NCBI GenBank assembly: GCA_027382625.1
Contig: JAJKFJ010022785.1
Span: 221,590-285,589 of the forward strand
Source of the DNA: Tetmemena sp. SeJ-2015
Lineage: Eukaryota; Ciliophora; Spirotrichea; Sporadotrichida; Oxytrichidae
Reading direction: 5' to 3'
DNA length: 64,000 nucleotides
Notes under the pieces: model-generated
Seen by the model: only the letters and a program-made list of their open reading frames with translations
What the model was told of the DNA's origin: nothing
Database searches by the model: none
Position numbers and translations under genes: made by a program
Part shown: one piece after another, positions 1 to 13,774 of the stretch
How the letters are laid out: each line of letters starts with the position of its first letter
Numbering within the stretch: the first letter of the stretch is position 1

Positions 1-3000
1 CTATTTAACCTTCAGTTTCAAAATGCTCTTTGTTGAAGTCGCAGTAGGGGGCTAGTCTTCATCTATAATCTTGATAGAGGGTGGTACCTTCAAATTGTTT
101 AGAGATTGACTAGGTTATAAGTTCAACAGCCTCTAGGAATTGAAACCACTCTGCACTCTTAGTTGGCTTCCTTATTGATTACTCTCATTGTTTCTGACAG
201 AATTTGCTAATTACTAGTCTTGTTAAGTTGCAGGCTAACTATGAAGATTCAAGTTGTGGATTCCTTTATAGGCTTTGAGATTAATTGAAGAAGATTACTA
301 CTTTAACTATTGAGAATTCTAGACTTAAGTAAAATATCCATTTGCATTCCCAAGTGGCTATCTATTTAAATATAGATAACAAAGTTAATCTTTGAGTGTA
401 GCTCTCAACTAGAAATCTTATTAAGCTACTCCAAATTAATTATTTATCTTATTAGGTTTTTATAATAAGTGCTTGGCAGTCATAGGTCTTTTAATAGCCT
501 TACTCTGGCGTCATTCTCTTTTCGATCACGATGACTGTGAAGCTAAGGAGTGCTTTATTCTCTTTATATAAAAGTTATCGATCTCAATATTTTTATTATA
601 TTTGAATTATATACATTTAAATATGACCATGTCGTTTATCATTTTTTATATTTTATAATTGATCTCTGACTTTCATCTTTTTACTCTTATTCCTATTAAT
701 TTTCTTTTCGTAGATCTCTTTTCTCAGATAATAAAACTATAAATTAATTTCTTATAAAGAAAGATTAGACCTTGACAGCTGAAAACCAGTTATTATTCTT
801 GAACTCTTTTCCCACTCGAGAGAGCTAGTTATTTATGAAATTCATAGTGTTGAGAGTGGCCTCCTAGTGTCTCACCTTCCGAGACTCTACCCTCTAAGCG
901 GCCTTTGTGGACTCGATCTGCTTCTCGTAATTCTTGCAAAAGTTTTCCTCCAATGTAGGCCCCACATACATGTAGTAATCCCAGATTGAAGGGTCTTGCA
1001 CGTTGAATCTTTTAAGCATTTCATTTGTAGCATTTTCATATATTTCCACTCTCTACGGCTCATAATCATTGTAATCTGTTTCTGGATTCGCTTGTTGCTT
1101 CCCCAGTTCTGAGAATCGAAGACGCTTCATGAATTTCTCAGACTACTTCTAAGCATCCTCTAATTTGAAATAAAAGAGGATACAATTGTTCCTAGTTCTG
1201 AGCTTTTCTACTAGTAGCTCCCTCACTCCTTTTGCTATCTTGCTCTGTAATACCCTCTAGTATAAAGTTGCGAGCAGATGCTCCTCTTCCCAATTTTGCA
1301 TAAGTGGATTAGTGCTTACTCTGGTTGATCTTCTGAAATGAAGAGGGATTGAAGTTCCTGTTTATCTCTGCAATACTCCCCCCAGGACTCTAGTTATCAG
1401 AGATCATGCTCGTGTCTGAGCTTATAACTATCGTGGGATTTTATACTAACTGGGCATGGAGGTATCTCCACCCAACTTTCTATCACTCATCTAGCTGGCG
1501 CTGTTATACTGAGACTTTTTGATGTGAATCTTCTTAAACTGTGAAGATGAATTGTCCTACTCAGTTACAGTAATTTAATCTTCCCTATCTAGATTCAAAG
1601 TCCTTAGCAACTCTTGCGAGGTCTCTCTGTTCTTGGCTCTCTCTGAAAGTTAGTCAATTTTATTTTTCCTGGTCTTCTTGATGTGATGTTTTTAATTAAG
1701 ATAGCAGCTTCTTCTCTAGCTGCCATCATGGTTTGATGCTAAAAATAGAGTAGAAACATTTCCAGTTGCTTCTACTTAGAATAGTTAGAGGAGGAAGATC
1801 CAGCTCTTAGCAAGTTCTTGGCAGGGTGGGTGTTTTTAATTCTAAGTAGTGACTGCTTACTGAATGTCAAGTGCTGTTCAGGCTGTGCCTCGTCAATCAT
1901 CCTGTCTTGGTAGTTTGTCTCAAGTGACTGTCTCCACTCTCCTTTCACCCCAAGACCCATACTCTTTATTTTTTGATAAATATAGATCCTAATTAACTCT
2001 TTCCAAGCTCAGGATCTCTGGTCATGACATCATGAACTAAATCTTGAAGTAGGACTTTCTAGTATCTCTGTTCAAATTCGAACTCCTTATTAGGGAAGAA
2101 ATTGTCCTTGAACTTATTCAGTGAGTTCAAATCGTTATAGAAGTTGTTCGCATAGTAATTGACAAGCAAACAAAGAATATAACTATTATGATAAGTGTGT
2201 GCTTATAATTGTTACTGAACTTGAATTTGATGCTGCTCTTTCTTCTTTGGAGAGCACTCTAAGCCCTTGAAACCCCGGGTGTCACTCCACCACTGCTACC
2301 TCCCTTACTACCTTCAATTACCCCAGAGGCTTTCTTCTTGAAGGAGAATCTCTTTCCCCTTGGAGAAGGGCTAAGCTCACTTGTGAGTTAGTTTTACAGC
2401 AGTGACCCTCTGCGCTTTTATGGCTTTAAAGGAAGAGTTATTTGTTTAGAAGCAGAACCCTCGTTCATTATTACTCTCAGTTATAATTTATTTTCCCTCT
2501 CCAAAAATTTGTAAATCCTGCCTTCTAAGACAATAAGCGAGAACAGTTCTTAGAAATTGAAACTAGGAAAAATTGCATTTACTGATTCTGTATCAGAGAT
2601 CAGTATTTAAGATTTGATTCTTATGCTGCGTTCTTGCAGTGAAGACTCTCTTCATTTGAGCGAGAGTTATCTTTGGCTTGCATGTTGAATTAGTGTGGCC
2701 TTGGTATTTGACCTGCACTATCTGCATCCCCTTTCCATGGCGAGAGATGTCTTTCTTCTACGCCCTCAGCTCAAAGCTTTTCCCCATGGTGTCTTGCTGC
2801 TTTGAGTAATAACCGTAGAGCTAGTCTAGAGTAAGCTCTTTCTGCTTCTGCACCCTTATGATAGAATATATTTATCATATGGAAAGTGCAAGTGGTCTAT
2901 TCTTAGAATCTCTGGAACTCCTCATCTCTGATGACCTCTTCTGGCTCCTAATGGCAGAGGATTCTTTGGGCCTCAAAAGCTTGCTGTACTGAGAAAAAGC

Positions 3001-4550
3001 AGACTCGTCTGGTTGTATCTAGTGAATCTTGATGCCATTCTCATTCCATTTGACATCTTGATCAGTCGTGGCTCCACTTAGTGCTCGTGAGGAGTGTCTC
3101 TACTAAGGTTGGGGAGGCTCTTCTTCTATTTTGTACTCAGCCACATCATAAAAGAAATTGAAGATAGGTCTGACTATACTTTCTCTTCAGGATATCAGGT
3201 GAGGATCCCGCTCCTGTTAATTGTGCTTCAAACTTCTAAGGAATCTTTGAACTTTTATGCCCATTTTAATTTTAGAGTTCTATGATTTATTTGTATCCAC
3301 TGACTGCTTTTAATCTTATCGAAGGACTCTGCAATGGGAGTTCCAGTGAGTGAATGACCATCAAACTTCTACTGTTTCAATTAAAGCTATGGAGTCAGGT
3401 CGCTTATTAATGGCAAGCTCTAACGACCCTCTCTACTTAGATGGGGTGGTCTGGGCCTGAAGACTTCGGACTGTAAACGAATTGGTTGTTATAAAAGTAT
3501 TGCTACACCTCCTCAATAAATATAAGATCTAAATTAATGTAATTGGATAATTTATTGCCTTGCTAAATTATTTTCCTTGCATATTATCTTAAATGAAATG
3601 ATTATTATAGAGTTAAATAATTTCCTCTTGCTTATGTAGATTTCTGATATCCAACTAGCCACTCAGTGTATTGAATGACTGCTGAAATGATGCATTTGTT
3701 TTCAAGAGTTAGTCCTGTGTCCAAACTTTTGGAGTGCCTGTATGGAACTGATTGATATCAGTTGTGTTTTCAAAAGCAGTGGGAACCTTGATGTTGATTT
3801 GCTAATCCTTATTGGTTGAAGTGCTTTCACCACCTGCCTTCTAATTTACATTGAACTACCTCAGAGTTCTTATCAGTCTGCACCTTTAAACAAATAATCA
3901 CATATAATTCCTTGCTTGGTTCTCTTCTTGCTATCTGTATTTGAGGATCCTGCGATTAATGAGGTCCTTGACATAGCTCTTAGATAAGTTCTGTGAATTG
4001 ATGAAGCTGTTCCTCTCTGAGAGGATCTTCTTTTCAAAGTTGAGACGAGCCATGTTGTCCTCCTCTTCATCTGAGCCCTAAGCTCTAATACTCCGATGAG
4101 AGTGGATTATAATAAATGGAAAATGGTTAATCTGATTCGATGATGGTGGGAGTCTTCTCTGAGAGTGGCTCTCCATTGTGGTTAGATCGATCAGTTTGGA
4201 GAAACATTTAATCTGTTGTGGTGTCTGTGTGCATATAACCCTATCTCTTGCTCTTTTGAGATTACACGAGTGAACCTCTTTGAGAGTGGAAAAACTTAGA
4301 TGGTCTTGCAGAAGGCATCTTTAATTGTAACTCTTGGGGAATTGAGGAAGAGCCTATTTCAAAAGGCGAATCCTACTTCAGTCTTATGTTAAACTTATAA
4401 TTCTTATAAGATTACTTTAAAAATTTTATTGTCTGAATTTTACTATAGGATATTTGTAGGTTTTATTTAGTTCTCTCAAAGAAGTTTTGCTAGGAGGTTT
4501 AACTTGCCATCTGAAACTGATTCTCTCCCACTGAACTTTGATTCCTAGTA
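1..4550 (-). CDS. Large unrecognised coding region, runs off the window start
   Basis: Read on the minus strand with TAA/TAG as Gln, long frames cover most of this stretch, for example 1-195 (ending KSILKLKVK), about 840-1070, 2690-2860, 2930-3060 and 3600-4460. The protein is polar, rich in Gln, Ser, Asn and Lys, with no motif I recognise. Frames change several times, which fits IESs or introns I did not all place; one likely short GT-AG intron lies near 3880. No start codon with an upstream gap was found, so this may be the downstream part of the GAF-protein gene at 4750-10380; an AT-rich stretch at about 4555-4745 is either a long intron/IES or the boundary between two genes. The 3' end is outside the window. 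Function unknown. Confidence 0.55.
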
Positions 4551-4749
4551 TCATCAATAATTAAGTATTGTAAACTTTAAAAAATTAAAGAAAGCATAAA
4601 ATTTAAATTAAGTAAGAATTTAAACTTTTTTAAAAAAATTATATTCTACTTATAGTTTAATGAATTTTTAAATATAATTATTCATGCTTTATATATTTCT
4701 AATTACATAATATATTTGAAATAATTTTATAAAGCCATTAAATTTAAAG

Positions 4750-7700
4750 TATGAACTCTTGAGCTTAGCTGTTGGTTGGTAGTGGTGAGCATGCTCTTAT
4801 TGAGAGCCTCAGCTTGGCTTAAAGCAGAAATCTCTTGCTGCTTTTACTGGTATCTGACTACTGCTTCACTGAACCTGCCCCTCAATCCTAGTCTCTTGGC
4901 AGACCCTACTCCTTAGTCAATCTGAAGTTGTATTTCTTTAGAGTTTAGATTCTTGAACATAACCCTCGGAGGTTAAGCCCTCCACAGTTGCTGCTCAGCC
5001 TAGTACTTAGCCACTGGAATCAGATTGCTGCTTATACTCTGATTTAGTGGAGAAGTGTTTGGAGAAGTCTTGTACGAAAAAGGTTAAAACCCTCCACCTT
5101 TAATTACACTGCTAGCCTTGGTTGTGTGGATATTTTCAGGTGATTGCTGACTCACTTGCAGATTCTGATTACTTATACAATAGGATTATCAAATATTAAA
5201 CTCGTGAAACTTCTCTTGCTCATGATTATGCTCCTCACTGAGTGAGTTTCGCTTCCTCTCCTCTCTTTTGGCTTTGTTGGAAGCGTCTAATTGATTTCTA
5301 TAACCTCTCTTGGGGAGTGAGTCTCAGTTTGTGGCTTGGAGAGCTTTTGCGTGAGTAACTTCCTTGAGTAGCCGAGTGCAAGTCTGGCCTTGAGTACGTT
5401 CTTAGTGGGTATGGACTGCTCTGGCTTGAGATACTTCTTCTGCGTTTTTATTTTGAGTCTCTCCCGAAAGTCTAGGATGTCTATCTTGTCCTGCAGCTGT
5501 TGGTACTTGTCTCCATGCAATCACACACACATATCACATTATATAATCTAGTGCTCATGAGTGATTCCTGGAAGAGTTTGTTCTTCTGGCTGTCTGAGCA
5601 ACTCAAGGTTTCTGATAAGAACGGATTAAAATAGCTGTGGGCAGATATTCTTACTTTGGATTAAGGATTCATCGAGGGTGTTGGTATTAGAGGAGAGTTG
5701 TGGATTCCTGTGCTGCTCCTCCTTGAATTTCTAGTCTATTTGCTTCACCTCATTCACCAGGGAGTAGTGATTGAAGTTCAACCTGCCTAATAAGATATAA
5801 ATGGATTTATATAAAATATTTAATTTACATAGTATAAATTATTTAAAATATATTTCAATTAATTTTTATTTTATTGATGGATGAAATGAGAATGAATTTC
5901 TTACTTGGGATAAAGAGAGTCATTCCGAACTTTGCCTTCAATTCCCTTGCTAGATCTGAATCTCCAACGATCTTGTGGAAGTAGTCTATATATACAAATG
6001 AGTTATTGATAAGGAGTATTTACCATTTTTATCGTGAGCCTGCTTATCCTTCTTGATTTATTGTCTGTTACTAAACAGCGCCCTTTTCATAAAATGAGAA
6101 TAAGACAATTATTCTATTCTGTTTGTCCTTTAGCTTGTACACGAAATTGATTTGAGCTGACTTAGCTGCCCTTTCCACAAACTGCTCGAAGGTCTCATCT
6201 TCAAGTGATAGTTTACTGCTACTGCTGTCAAGAATATGCTTATCCTAGCTATCACTCACGAGTGTTTGCTTATCTATCTGCTTAGTGTTTCTAGCAGTTA
6301 AGTGGCTTCACTCAGGTTAGTGAGTGTCCTAGGTAGTTTAATTCGTCTTATAGAAAGTTTAAGGATCTAGCCAGGTGGTGCTGCTGTTTTTCATAATTAA
6401 TCACTAAACAGATAATATTCTCATTCCTCTAAATAACAAAGTCCTTCCTATTATAAAGCCATAGTAAGAGAATGATCTACATTTTGAATGAATGAAATCA
6501 AATCAGTTCGACATTTGCAAGGCATACTTCTAGAATAGTAGCTATTTGTCTTATGATGTTTATAACGCCCTCATCATTGAGTGAAGTCATCATTTGGTTG
6601 CTCACATTTACCTAGCTCTGTCTGCCTGCAAGTGGAGATTCGTTGTTCTCCTTGCCTGAAATGATTTAGACCTTACTCCTGTTTTTAATCTGTTTATTCT
6701 CGAACTAGACTACTCCTAAGGTCTAACCTGATGCTGATTTGAGGGGGATGGAGTTCAAAGGCAGAGTTGTGTCGAGGTCAAAGCGAGAATCGAAGTCTAG
6801 ATTTTAGTAGGCCATGAAAAATACCAAAGCCTAGTTCTTCTATAGGGTTATCTACATTAGTGAGGGATTATCCTCAATCTGCAATTCTTAGTACTCAGTA
6901 AAATAATATTATGCAAACATGAATGTGAGTGAAGTAGGCTTGGAGTTATTATGCTTAGAGTCTAGGGATATGAAGTGCCAGAGAGTGGAACTGTCTTTTA
7001 AAAATGCAAACCTGACTCGAGATAGTTCAAGCACGGCCATCACTTCCTTTTCAAAAGCGTGATACAACTCCATCTTTGTCTTCTATCTCAGTAAGTTAAC
7101 CAAACTATTCTACACCTGCTACTACTTCCCAAGATAGTATAGCGAGATTAATCTAAAGCATTAATCATTATTTTAAAAGATATGCGATTTAATAGTACTA
7201 AACCCTATTCTATTGCTCTCTAACTAGCAGAGCAGTCATTGCCTCAGCCACTATAGTGGAAGTCATTTAGCCAAGGTATTGAATGATGTTGAGATCCTGC
7301 GATACATTAATCATGTTCTCATCTGCTTAGATCAGTTATACCACACCTTGATTTTGCTCTGTGACTGGATTAAATAGTGGAACAAGCAGACTCAGTTACT
7401 CATCTTCCTACTAAGCAACTCCCTCCTGAGTCTGAGCAATAACTAACTCGGCTACCTTTCTTTCCCTTTGAGCAGCAGTTTCAGCTTAAGAGTCTACGTT
7501 AGGAAACTTCATATAAGAAGGTTCTTTTGCAGAGGCGATTGTTTAGCCAAGCTATGTGTTGGTTAAATCGACCTAGAGGAAGTTGGAGTGCTGATCGTAT
7601 GTGTAGAGATTATTATTCATAGCATCTCTCACCCATATCCTCACCTCCTTCGCCTCTAGAATCTTGGAGAGTCCAGAATTCAGAGTGATGATGAGGCCAG

Positions 7701-10380
7701 GTAGGTTTCCTTTATTGGCCAGGAAGTATTCAAAGATCAACTCCTGAAATGAACTCAAACACCCTCCTTATGCTATTGTTAATCACGTATTCCTTTGTAA
7801 TTAACTCTATGTTCTTCTTTATCTCCATGGATTTAAGACTCATAGTGGTTTCGATGTAGTTCCTGATACCCATGTGACTAATCTCGTTTAGAATATTCTC
7901 CTCGTCCTTGCTGTCCAAGTATTGGAATCTGAAATCGAAGGCAGCTCTCTTGTCTCTACCCTCTCGAGTTAGAAGACTTGGCACACCACTTTCAAGCACT
8001 CTAAACTGCTCAACTGAGTCGAACTTATTGAGAAGTCTGGCTCTCTTCTCTCTAGGCCTGTCTTGCCTGAGAATATCGTTGGTCCTATTTTTCCAGTAAG
8101 GACCTTGCAAGTTGAAAGAGGTCATATGCTTTCGAGGCGATGAGGAGGAGCTTCCCTGGCTAGGAAGACTCTATATGGATTAGTGGACTTGGCCATTGGG
8201 GTGGCTGTTATGCTGGTTAAGTTTAAGTATTGGAGTTGGGAGGAGCTCCTGCTGAATTGGAGGAATAGGTGATGGCTGATATTTCTGATTAAGTAAAAAT
8301 CTAAATTATTTTATTAAGTATTGCAGGAGTAATGGCCTGAGTGAGTGGCTTGACCACGTCTTCCAACTCACTCTCAATGGCTTAGTCGTCCCTGGTGGTG
8401 AGTTTGTCTTTAAGCTTTTCAAACTCCTCCAGACCGGAGTTGTCTAGTTCTTGATTGTTGTTCTGCTACTGCTCAATCATAAGCTCCTCCTGCTCCCTCA
8501 AGCTCAAGAAATCCATCATCCCTCCTTGAGATTTATTAAACATTATAAAGTATATTTGCTCATAGCCTGGAGGTTGGAGTACTTGCGGCCCTACTCATCA
8601 ATCTTCATGACAAGGTGGTTGATCTTCTTCTTGAGTCTGTTGATCTCCTCAATCTAGTCGTCGTGCTGGTTCTTCATGAAGCTAAGCTCCTTCTTTAGGG
8701 TGTTGTTCTCCATGATCAGGACGTGGATAGTAGTCTTGAGTCTGTTCTGCCTCACACTTTCACTGATGAGAGCCCAACTCCCGCCTTTGATGCTTGTTTA
8801 GAAGAATCGGAGGTGTTCTATTGCTGGTTATTGGAATTAATGTTCAAGTTCTTATTAGCTATTAGGGTTATTTGGTTGTTTTATGATGATTGCTTGAAAA
8901 AATAATGGTATATTTTAAAGTGAAAGTGGGAGGGTTGGTCTGGACATCAGCGCAGAGAGTGAGTAGGCCTTGCTCCAGTCCATCAACTTTGAGCTGCATG
9001 CTAGAAATCTTGGTCTGCTCAGACTAAGACATCTTAAACATGGCTGTGCGCTCCTCATTCCCATCGAGTACTTGCTTTCTGAGATCTCTGTTCTCCTGGT
9101 GCAGTTTCTTCAAAGTATCCTCTTGTCTCAGGCACTTGGACTTATACTAGCTCAGTTCCACGTTCCTCAACTCAATCTAAACATAAAATTCTAAATTCAA
9201 TACAATTGTATCTGTCTCTTGTACTGGTAGTAAGACTGCTCCACTTCAATATGCTTCTCTGTAAGAGTGATCTTATCCCTGCAGTATTTAAACATCTCCT
9301 GCAAATTAAAAAAGTTGAATAAAAGCTTTTTCTAAATCTTAGATGGATCTGTAGTTCTACTCGAACTCTATCTTGTTTAAGCAGTTGCCCCAGAGAGTTT
9401 ACCTTGCTCAAATAGTCCTTCACAACGATCGAGTATTCCCCAATGCTCCTCGTGAAATATTCCTTCAAGGCTTTCAAAGTAGTCTCACTTTCAACTGGCA
9501 TGTCCAACTGCATCATCACTTTGGCTGAGTCTACGCCTAGGTTATCACCGCCTCCTACCCATGCGTTCTCTGAGTACTTGGATTTAATTAAAACTTAAAG
9601 ATTTCTTAGCACCGAAGTTAAACTCACTTACAGGATGTTTCAAAATTAAAATGCTAAGAAGGACCTTGCTTGTGTCTGAGCTACCCAGTGCTCTAAGCTT
9701 ATTTCCTCTTGCCGTCTTTACTATGTGAGCTAGCACTATAAGGCATATGCTGTGTGAGTTAATCTCTGTTGGACTCCTATATGTTAAATGCTTCTTGCAG
9801 TTATTCATGAGCTGGAGTCTCTTTCTCAACCACTGATAGAGATGTGGATCTTTTGTGTTAGTGCTCATACAAATTGATATTAAATAAGCTTCTTGCCAGG
9901 TTCTGCAGTCTGAAGTTTCTCCCTGTTTGAGTGAAACTTAATGTTCCTCAAGCTCTCATGCTTGGTAGAGGGTCTATTCGCTATCATGAACTCCAAATTC
10001 ATCTCACTCAGTTAAATGTTCTCTACTCTTTCTAACTGCGATCCCTTTATGTTTTCATTAATCATACTTCTTTGACTTGCACTCCTCTGCTGCTAGTTCT
10101 CTTAAACTTACTCATGTTAGTCGTGTTATGCTTGAAAGCTAGGATTTTTGGTGCCCAAGGACTGTTTAAGGTTTCTTGGAAAAACAGAGTCAGACTACTA
10201 TTGACCAAGGTTTTTATGCTTCAAGGAAAATAATTAACTGCTACTCCTGGAGCCCATGGAGCTAAGAGTGGGCTAGGAAGGAAAGTTGCTCTGAGATTAA
10301 GTTGGGCCCGATTAATATTCAGCCTTGTTCCTGAGCAGCCTTGAATTTTTACTGTACAGCTATATATTCTTAACATCCAT
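4750..10380 (-). CDS. Very large coiled-coil protein with two GAF-like domains
   Basis: Minus-strand gene read with TAA/TAG as Gln. The ATG at 10380 opens a polar, Q/S-rich N-terminus; a coiled-coil region follows (about 9550-8300), then two GAF-like modules at about 7840-7230 and 7090-6510. The first contains LPGLIITLNSGL and IRQ-type helices and ends VPLFNPVTEQNQGVVQLIQ; the second has FAFLKDSSTLW and ends SGQTLGVVQFENKQ, the usual last strand of a GAF fold. A basic, Q-rich tail continues to at least 4750. IESs are seen at 7730-7759 and 8288-8320, and a GT-AG intron lies near 5790-5905. GAF domains bind cyclic nucleotides or other small ligands; ligand and role here are unknown. An open frame continues above 10380 (to about 10860), so the start is uncertain. 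Tandem-GAF coiled-coil proteins are common in ciliates, but I cannot name this one. Confidence 0.6.
7730..7759 (-). other. IES, 25 bp, pointer TCAAA (plus strand)
   Basis: TCAAA occurs at 7730-7734 and 7755-7759. Removing one copy and the intervening bases restores the frame from RRVFE to YFLANKGNLPG inside the first GAF-like domain; without removal the frame stops at TGA. The only GT...AG interval here (11 nt) does not restore the frame. Confidence 0.8.
8288..8320 (-). other. IES, 25 bp, pointer ATTAAGTA (plus strand)
   Basis: An 8-bp direct repeat at 8288-8295 and 8313-8320 brackets AT-rich sequence. Deleting one repeat unit joins ITPAILN to QKYQPSPIPPIQQE in a single frame. Confidence 0.8.
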
Positions 10381-11026
10381 CCTCCCCTCACTTAACTCTC
10401 TTTTAAGCTCAGCAAAATATGATAATAGCTAGTTTTATATCTCTTTCATTCTTGTTTAGAGTCATCATTTATAGTGTACTTGAGAATAAGGCGCCCTTGC
10501 TCTATGCTTACTTAGACTGATTACTCTTCTAGTAGATACTGGTGATGCTGCTGTTTGCTTAAAGGATAGATTAGTTAGAGCTGACCACTGCCAAAGGGAA
10601 GAATATATTATTTGACTAGGCCGTAGAAGTCAGCTGAGGCTACACTATTTATTTAACTTGCGAGGAAGAAGGATTCTTCAGTAATTGGTAGAAGCAGATT
10701 TGTTGCTTCCATTCCTCTTTACCATGATTTAATTGTAGATCTTAGCATTTTACTGAGCGCTCTCTGTCTTTGACTCATTCTTGTCTGACTAGTTTGAATT
10801 GATGATGTTGTGTGGTATTTTGTCTTTTGGCTGGCTTGGATGAGCCTCCTCCTAAGAAACAAGTTCAGTTTATTCCATTTTGAAGAAGATTATTTAAATA
10901 GAGCTTGCTTTATTTCACAGCATAGAACCATTCATCTAGATTAATCAGAGGATTTAAAATAAAAATTCAGAATAGTGAGAAAGAGGGAAAGAGATAGAGT
11001 GCTGAATTATAATATATCTTGAAAGA
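10381..11026. other. Region between divergent genes, partly open
   Basis: This lies between the assigned start of the GAF gene (minus) and the next plus-strand gene. On the minus strand polar Gln-rich frames remain open to about 10860, so part is probably additional 5' coding sequence of the GAF gene split by unplaced IESs. From about 10870 to 11026 I see only AT-rich sequence, the likely shared upstream region. Confidence 0.4.
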
Positions 11027-12320
11027 ATGAGCGTCGCTAGTCATAACCAAAGTCCCGACTTGAATGCCTACAAAGCCACTGTCAGGAATCTTTACAACCC
11101 CCACTTCTCTAATCCATTCGCAACCATTGGGTATACAGATGATTAACAACCCAAGTAAGATTTGTAGTAGTATTTAACTATTCTCTTATAGAAGTTTTGT
11201 GCTGAGTAAGAGAGGCTCTACTGATGTCAGAAAGCTTGACCTCCTGATGTAGGCTTCGTCTCCTGAGAAAAAGCCATTCCAAACACTTTAAGCTGAAGAG
11301 ACCACAGCAAGCAATTCTCCCTAGATAATCCTCCCCTTGTTCTAAAGAGGAAGATAGATGAATTATTTCAGTTCTATAAGAAAGAGCGCAGCAGATCCAC
11401 TAAATCCAAAGTTGAGATTACTCAATTATTCAATGTTTCATTTGAGATTGATGAAGAAGAGTTTCAACTCCAACTAACCTGTTTTTGATGAGTCTAAATA
11501 ATTAGACAGATACCTATAAAATAATGTGGAGCTGAATCTTCAAGAGATAAACTTTAAGACTATTAAACTGCCCCTATAGTAGGGAAGCAAGGCTTTTGAA
11601 CTAAAGCAGAGGGGAAGGAATTTTCAAGCTCCTTTAGAGAAATAAATCTACAAAGATACACAAGAAGTTTAAAGCTAGAAGTAATCTCCAGACAGGAACC
11701 AGCTGTAGTCTTCGTACAACACCTAGTCTAACACTCTACTGAGATAAGCATATTTGACAAAGGCAAGACCATCAATCAACTTAGGCGAGAGCGTACTACC
11801 TTAAATTACGAACAGTGAAACTCCAGTCATGAAACTGAAACAGTAGAGACATTAAAGGAACAATAGCACCTTGTATGAGAGTGGGATGGGTAACAGTCTG
11901 GATATGATGTCTAAGTTTTTGAAGTCAAAAGGGTAGGAACAGTTATAAAGAACCTTAGCTATAAATGGTCGAGGCGCCCTTGCAAATGTCTAACTCGACC
12001 CTATTCCTTATTAAAACTTAGATAGAAGCTTTAATGGCTAAGCCAATAATTATCAAACAGATGAGAGGTTTAATAGAGCGAGCTAAGAGAGAGATGATCA
12101 ACAAAAATCCCTTTCTCCTTAACAAAATATTCGCTCTCCTTATGGGAACCACAATGGCTGTGAGATCAGATTAGAAGCTCACAAGAAATATGTAATTTCA
12201 GATATATATCATCTCATCATAATTTTTAGAGTGACATGTCTAGATTTTACAAGAATATACGTGGATAGCAGGGTTGGAGGGCATGGCAAAATCTCGTATA
12301 TGAGACCTAATATAAGATGA
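11027..12320 (+). CDS. Unrecognised hydrophilic protein
   Basis: The ATG at 11027 begins MSVASHNQSPDLNAYKATVR. After at least two frame changes (near 11220 and 11330) the frame DELFQFYKKERSRSTKSKVE appears, and from about 11490 a single frame stays open for over 250 codons to TGA at 12318-12320. Many TAA/TAG codons are read through as Gln. Composition is polar with scattered basic residues and no membrane segment except a possible one close to the end, where the last ~35 codons may be IES read-through. The gene is followed at 12433 by another plus-strand gene. I do not recognise a domain. Confidence 0.5.
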
Positions 12321-12432
12321 TGATGAACTTGAATTTGTATTCTTTACTTTTATTTAGAAGTTTTGTAGTTGGATGTATGATGAAGAATTAAATTCTAAGA
12401 TCTTCTGTAAAATAAATTTCTGATAGTTTTCA

Positions 12433-13701
12433 ATGGCTAGTTTTAAATACTTTGATGAGAGCTATAGCCGCAATTTCCATGCTTAGCAGCCTCCATCTGA
12501 GATAGAGGAGGACGCAAATTAAAAAGAGGAAGGTCTGCTTAGATTTCTTTATAGTGCTCAAAAGACAATTATTGCTTAATATATTATTGGATTTTTTTAA
12601 CCATATTATTTTATCTCTGTGATAAAAAGATAATCAAGCCAGTTCCAAGGAGGCACTACTATCCTTAAATTTGAAGATTCCTAGTCTATTTTTAACTTAA
12701 ATGATTAATTTCACTATATTACAGTGAAATGATGAAGCCATTCAGTTGTTTCTCGAGGGGCAATCAATTTTTCCAGCCTATTGCAAATCTAGGATAAGAC
12801 CTACCTGCATCCGCAACTCTTAAGATCCACGATTAGCCGAATGGCTTGAAATTCAAGACAACCTACAACCACTTCAAGCTCCTCAGTTTCTATTTCTAAA
12901 AGCAGCACACAGCTATTAATGCAAACAACATGTCCTGGAAGTCTCTGGTGAGATTGGACCCAGCACCTAACTTCAGTCTCCGCAACGAAAACTACTTCAA
13001 CTACTATTAAGATATCAAAGACCCACAGTATGAAAATTGCAATTGCTTCTGGCTTCAAAATCAAGTTAACATCTTACCAACTCCTAATCATGATAGTAAA
13101 TAAACATTATTTATATTAAATCAAAACTAAAGAGACTACGAGTTTCAAGTTCAATTCAGACAGTCGATAGCTCTACAAATCTACAAAACTCTTTTTGTCG
13201 GGGTGAGGGCCAAATACTTGAGAGAGAATACTTACAAGCTATCAATATAATAATTTATCCATTTCATAGCTATTTGTGTATGAGGAATTCGCAAGATCCA
13301 AATCCATGATTCAAATTGATCCCAGTTAATTGAAATTCTCCTTATAGGATTTTGCATCACACCCTCAAGAATGAACTAGTTGGCTTTTGCTTCAAGTATA
13401 ATAAGCAGGCACCCCTTCCAGAAAATTAAATTTTAACTATTTTTTATAAGAAAGGAGGTACTCATTTACTTTTAGTCACTGCTATCCACTCGACCCCAAG
13501 AACTTTAACTCCTTCATAGTCCACTAAGTGCAGCTAACCAAAAACTAGATAAACGTGAGATAGATTTTCAGACTGTCACTCTTCGATAACAGCTGGCACA
13601 TAGAAGCAGGCCATAGTGCCTCACACAACGGCTAGTACTCATTTGGATTCAATTTTAAGCTAAATCTCTCCTTTTCAGAGGAGAAGAAGGGACTCTATTG
13701 A
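12433..13701 (+). CDS. Unrecognised protein with beta-strand-rich C-terminal half
   Basis: The ATG at 12433 starts MASFKYFDESYSRNFHAQQP, followed by an acidic stretch. Coding resumes after an IES or intron around 12710-12730 and continues with KIHDQPNGLKFKTTYNHFKL, NMSWKSLVRLDPAPNFSLRN and a Cys pair in ENCNCFWLQNQ. The C-terminal third alternates polar and aromatic/hydrophobic residues (IFRLSLFDNSWHIEAGHS, YSFGFNFKLNLSFS) and ends at TGA 13699-13701. That alternation is what one sees in membrane beta barrels such as mitochondrial outer-membrane proteins, but this is only a resemblance. Several frame changes between 13280 and 13460 mark unplaced IESs. Confidence 0.5.
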
Positions 13702-13774
13702 AATTTTTGAATTATAGATATCTACTATAAAATTCTTTTATCTTTTAATTTGATACAATATGGAATGCTCTTTA

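Noticed and set aside
5515..5560. Short TGTGAT direct repeat (13 bp apart) as an IES removing the TGA after IIQCDMCV
   Set aside because: Excision shifts the reading into a frame that does not match the coding frame downstream (HGDKYQQLQDK).
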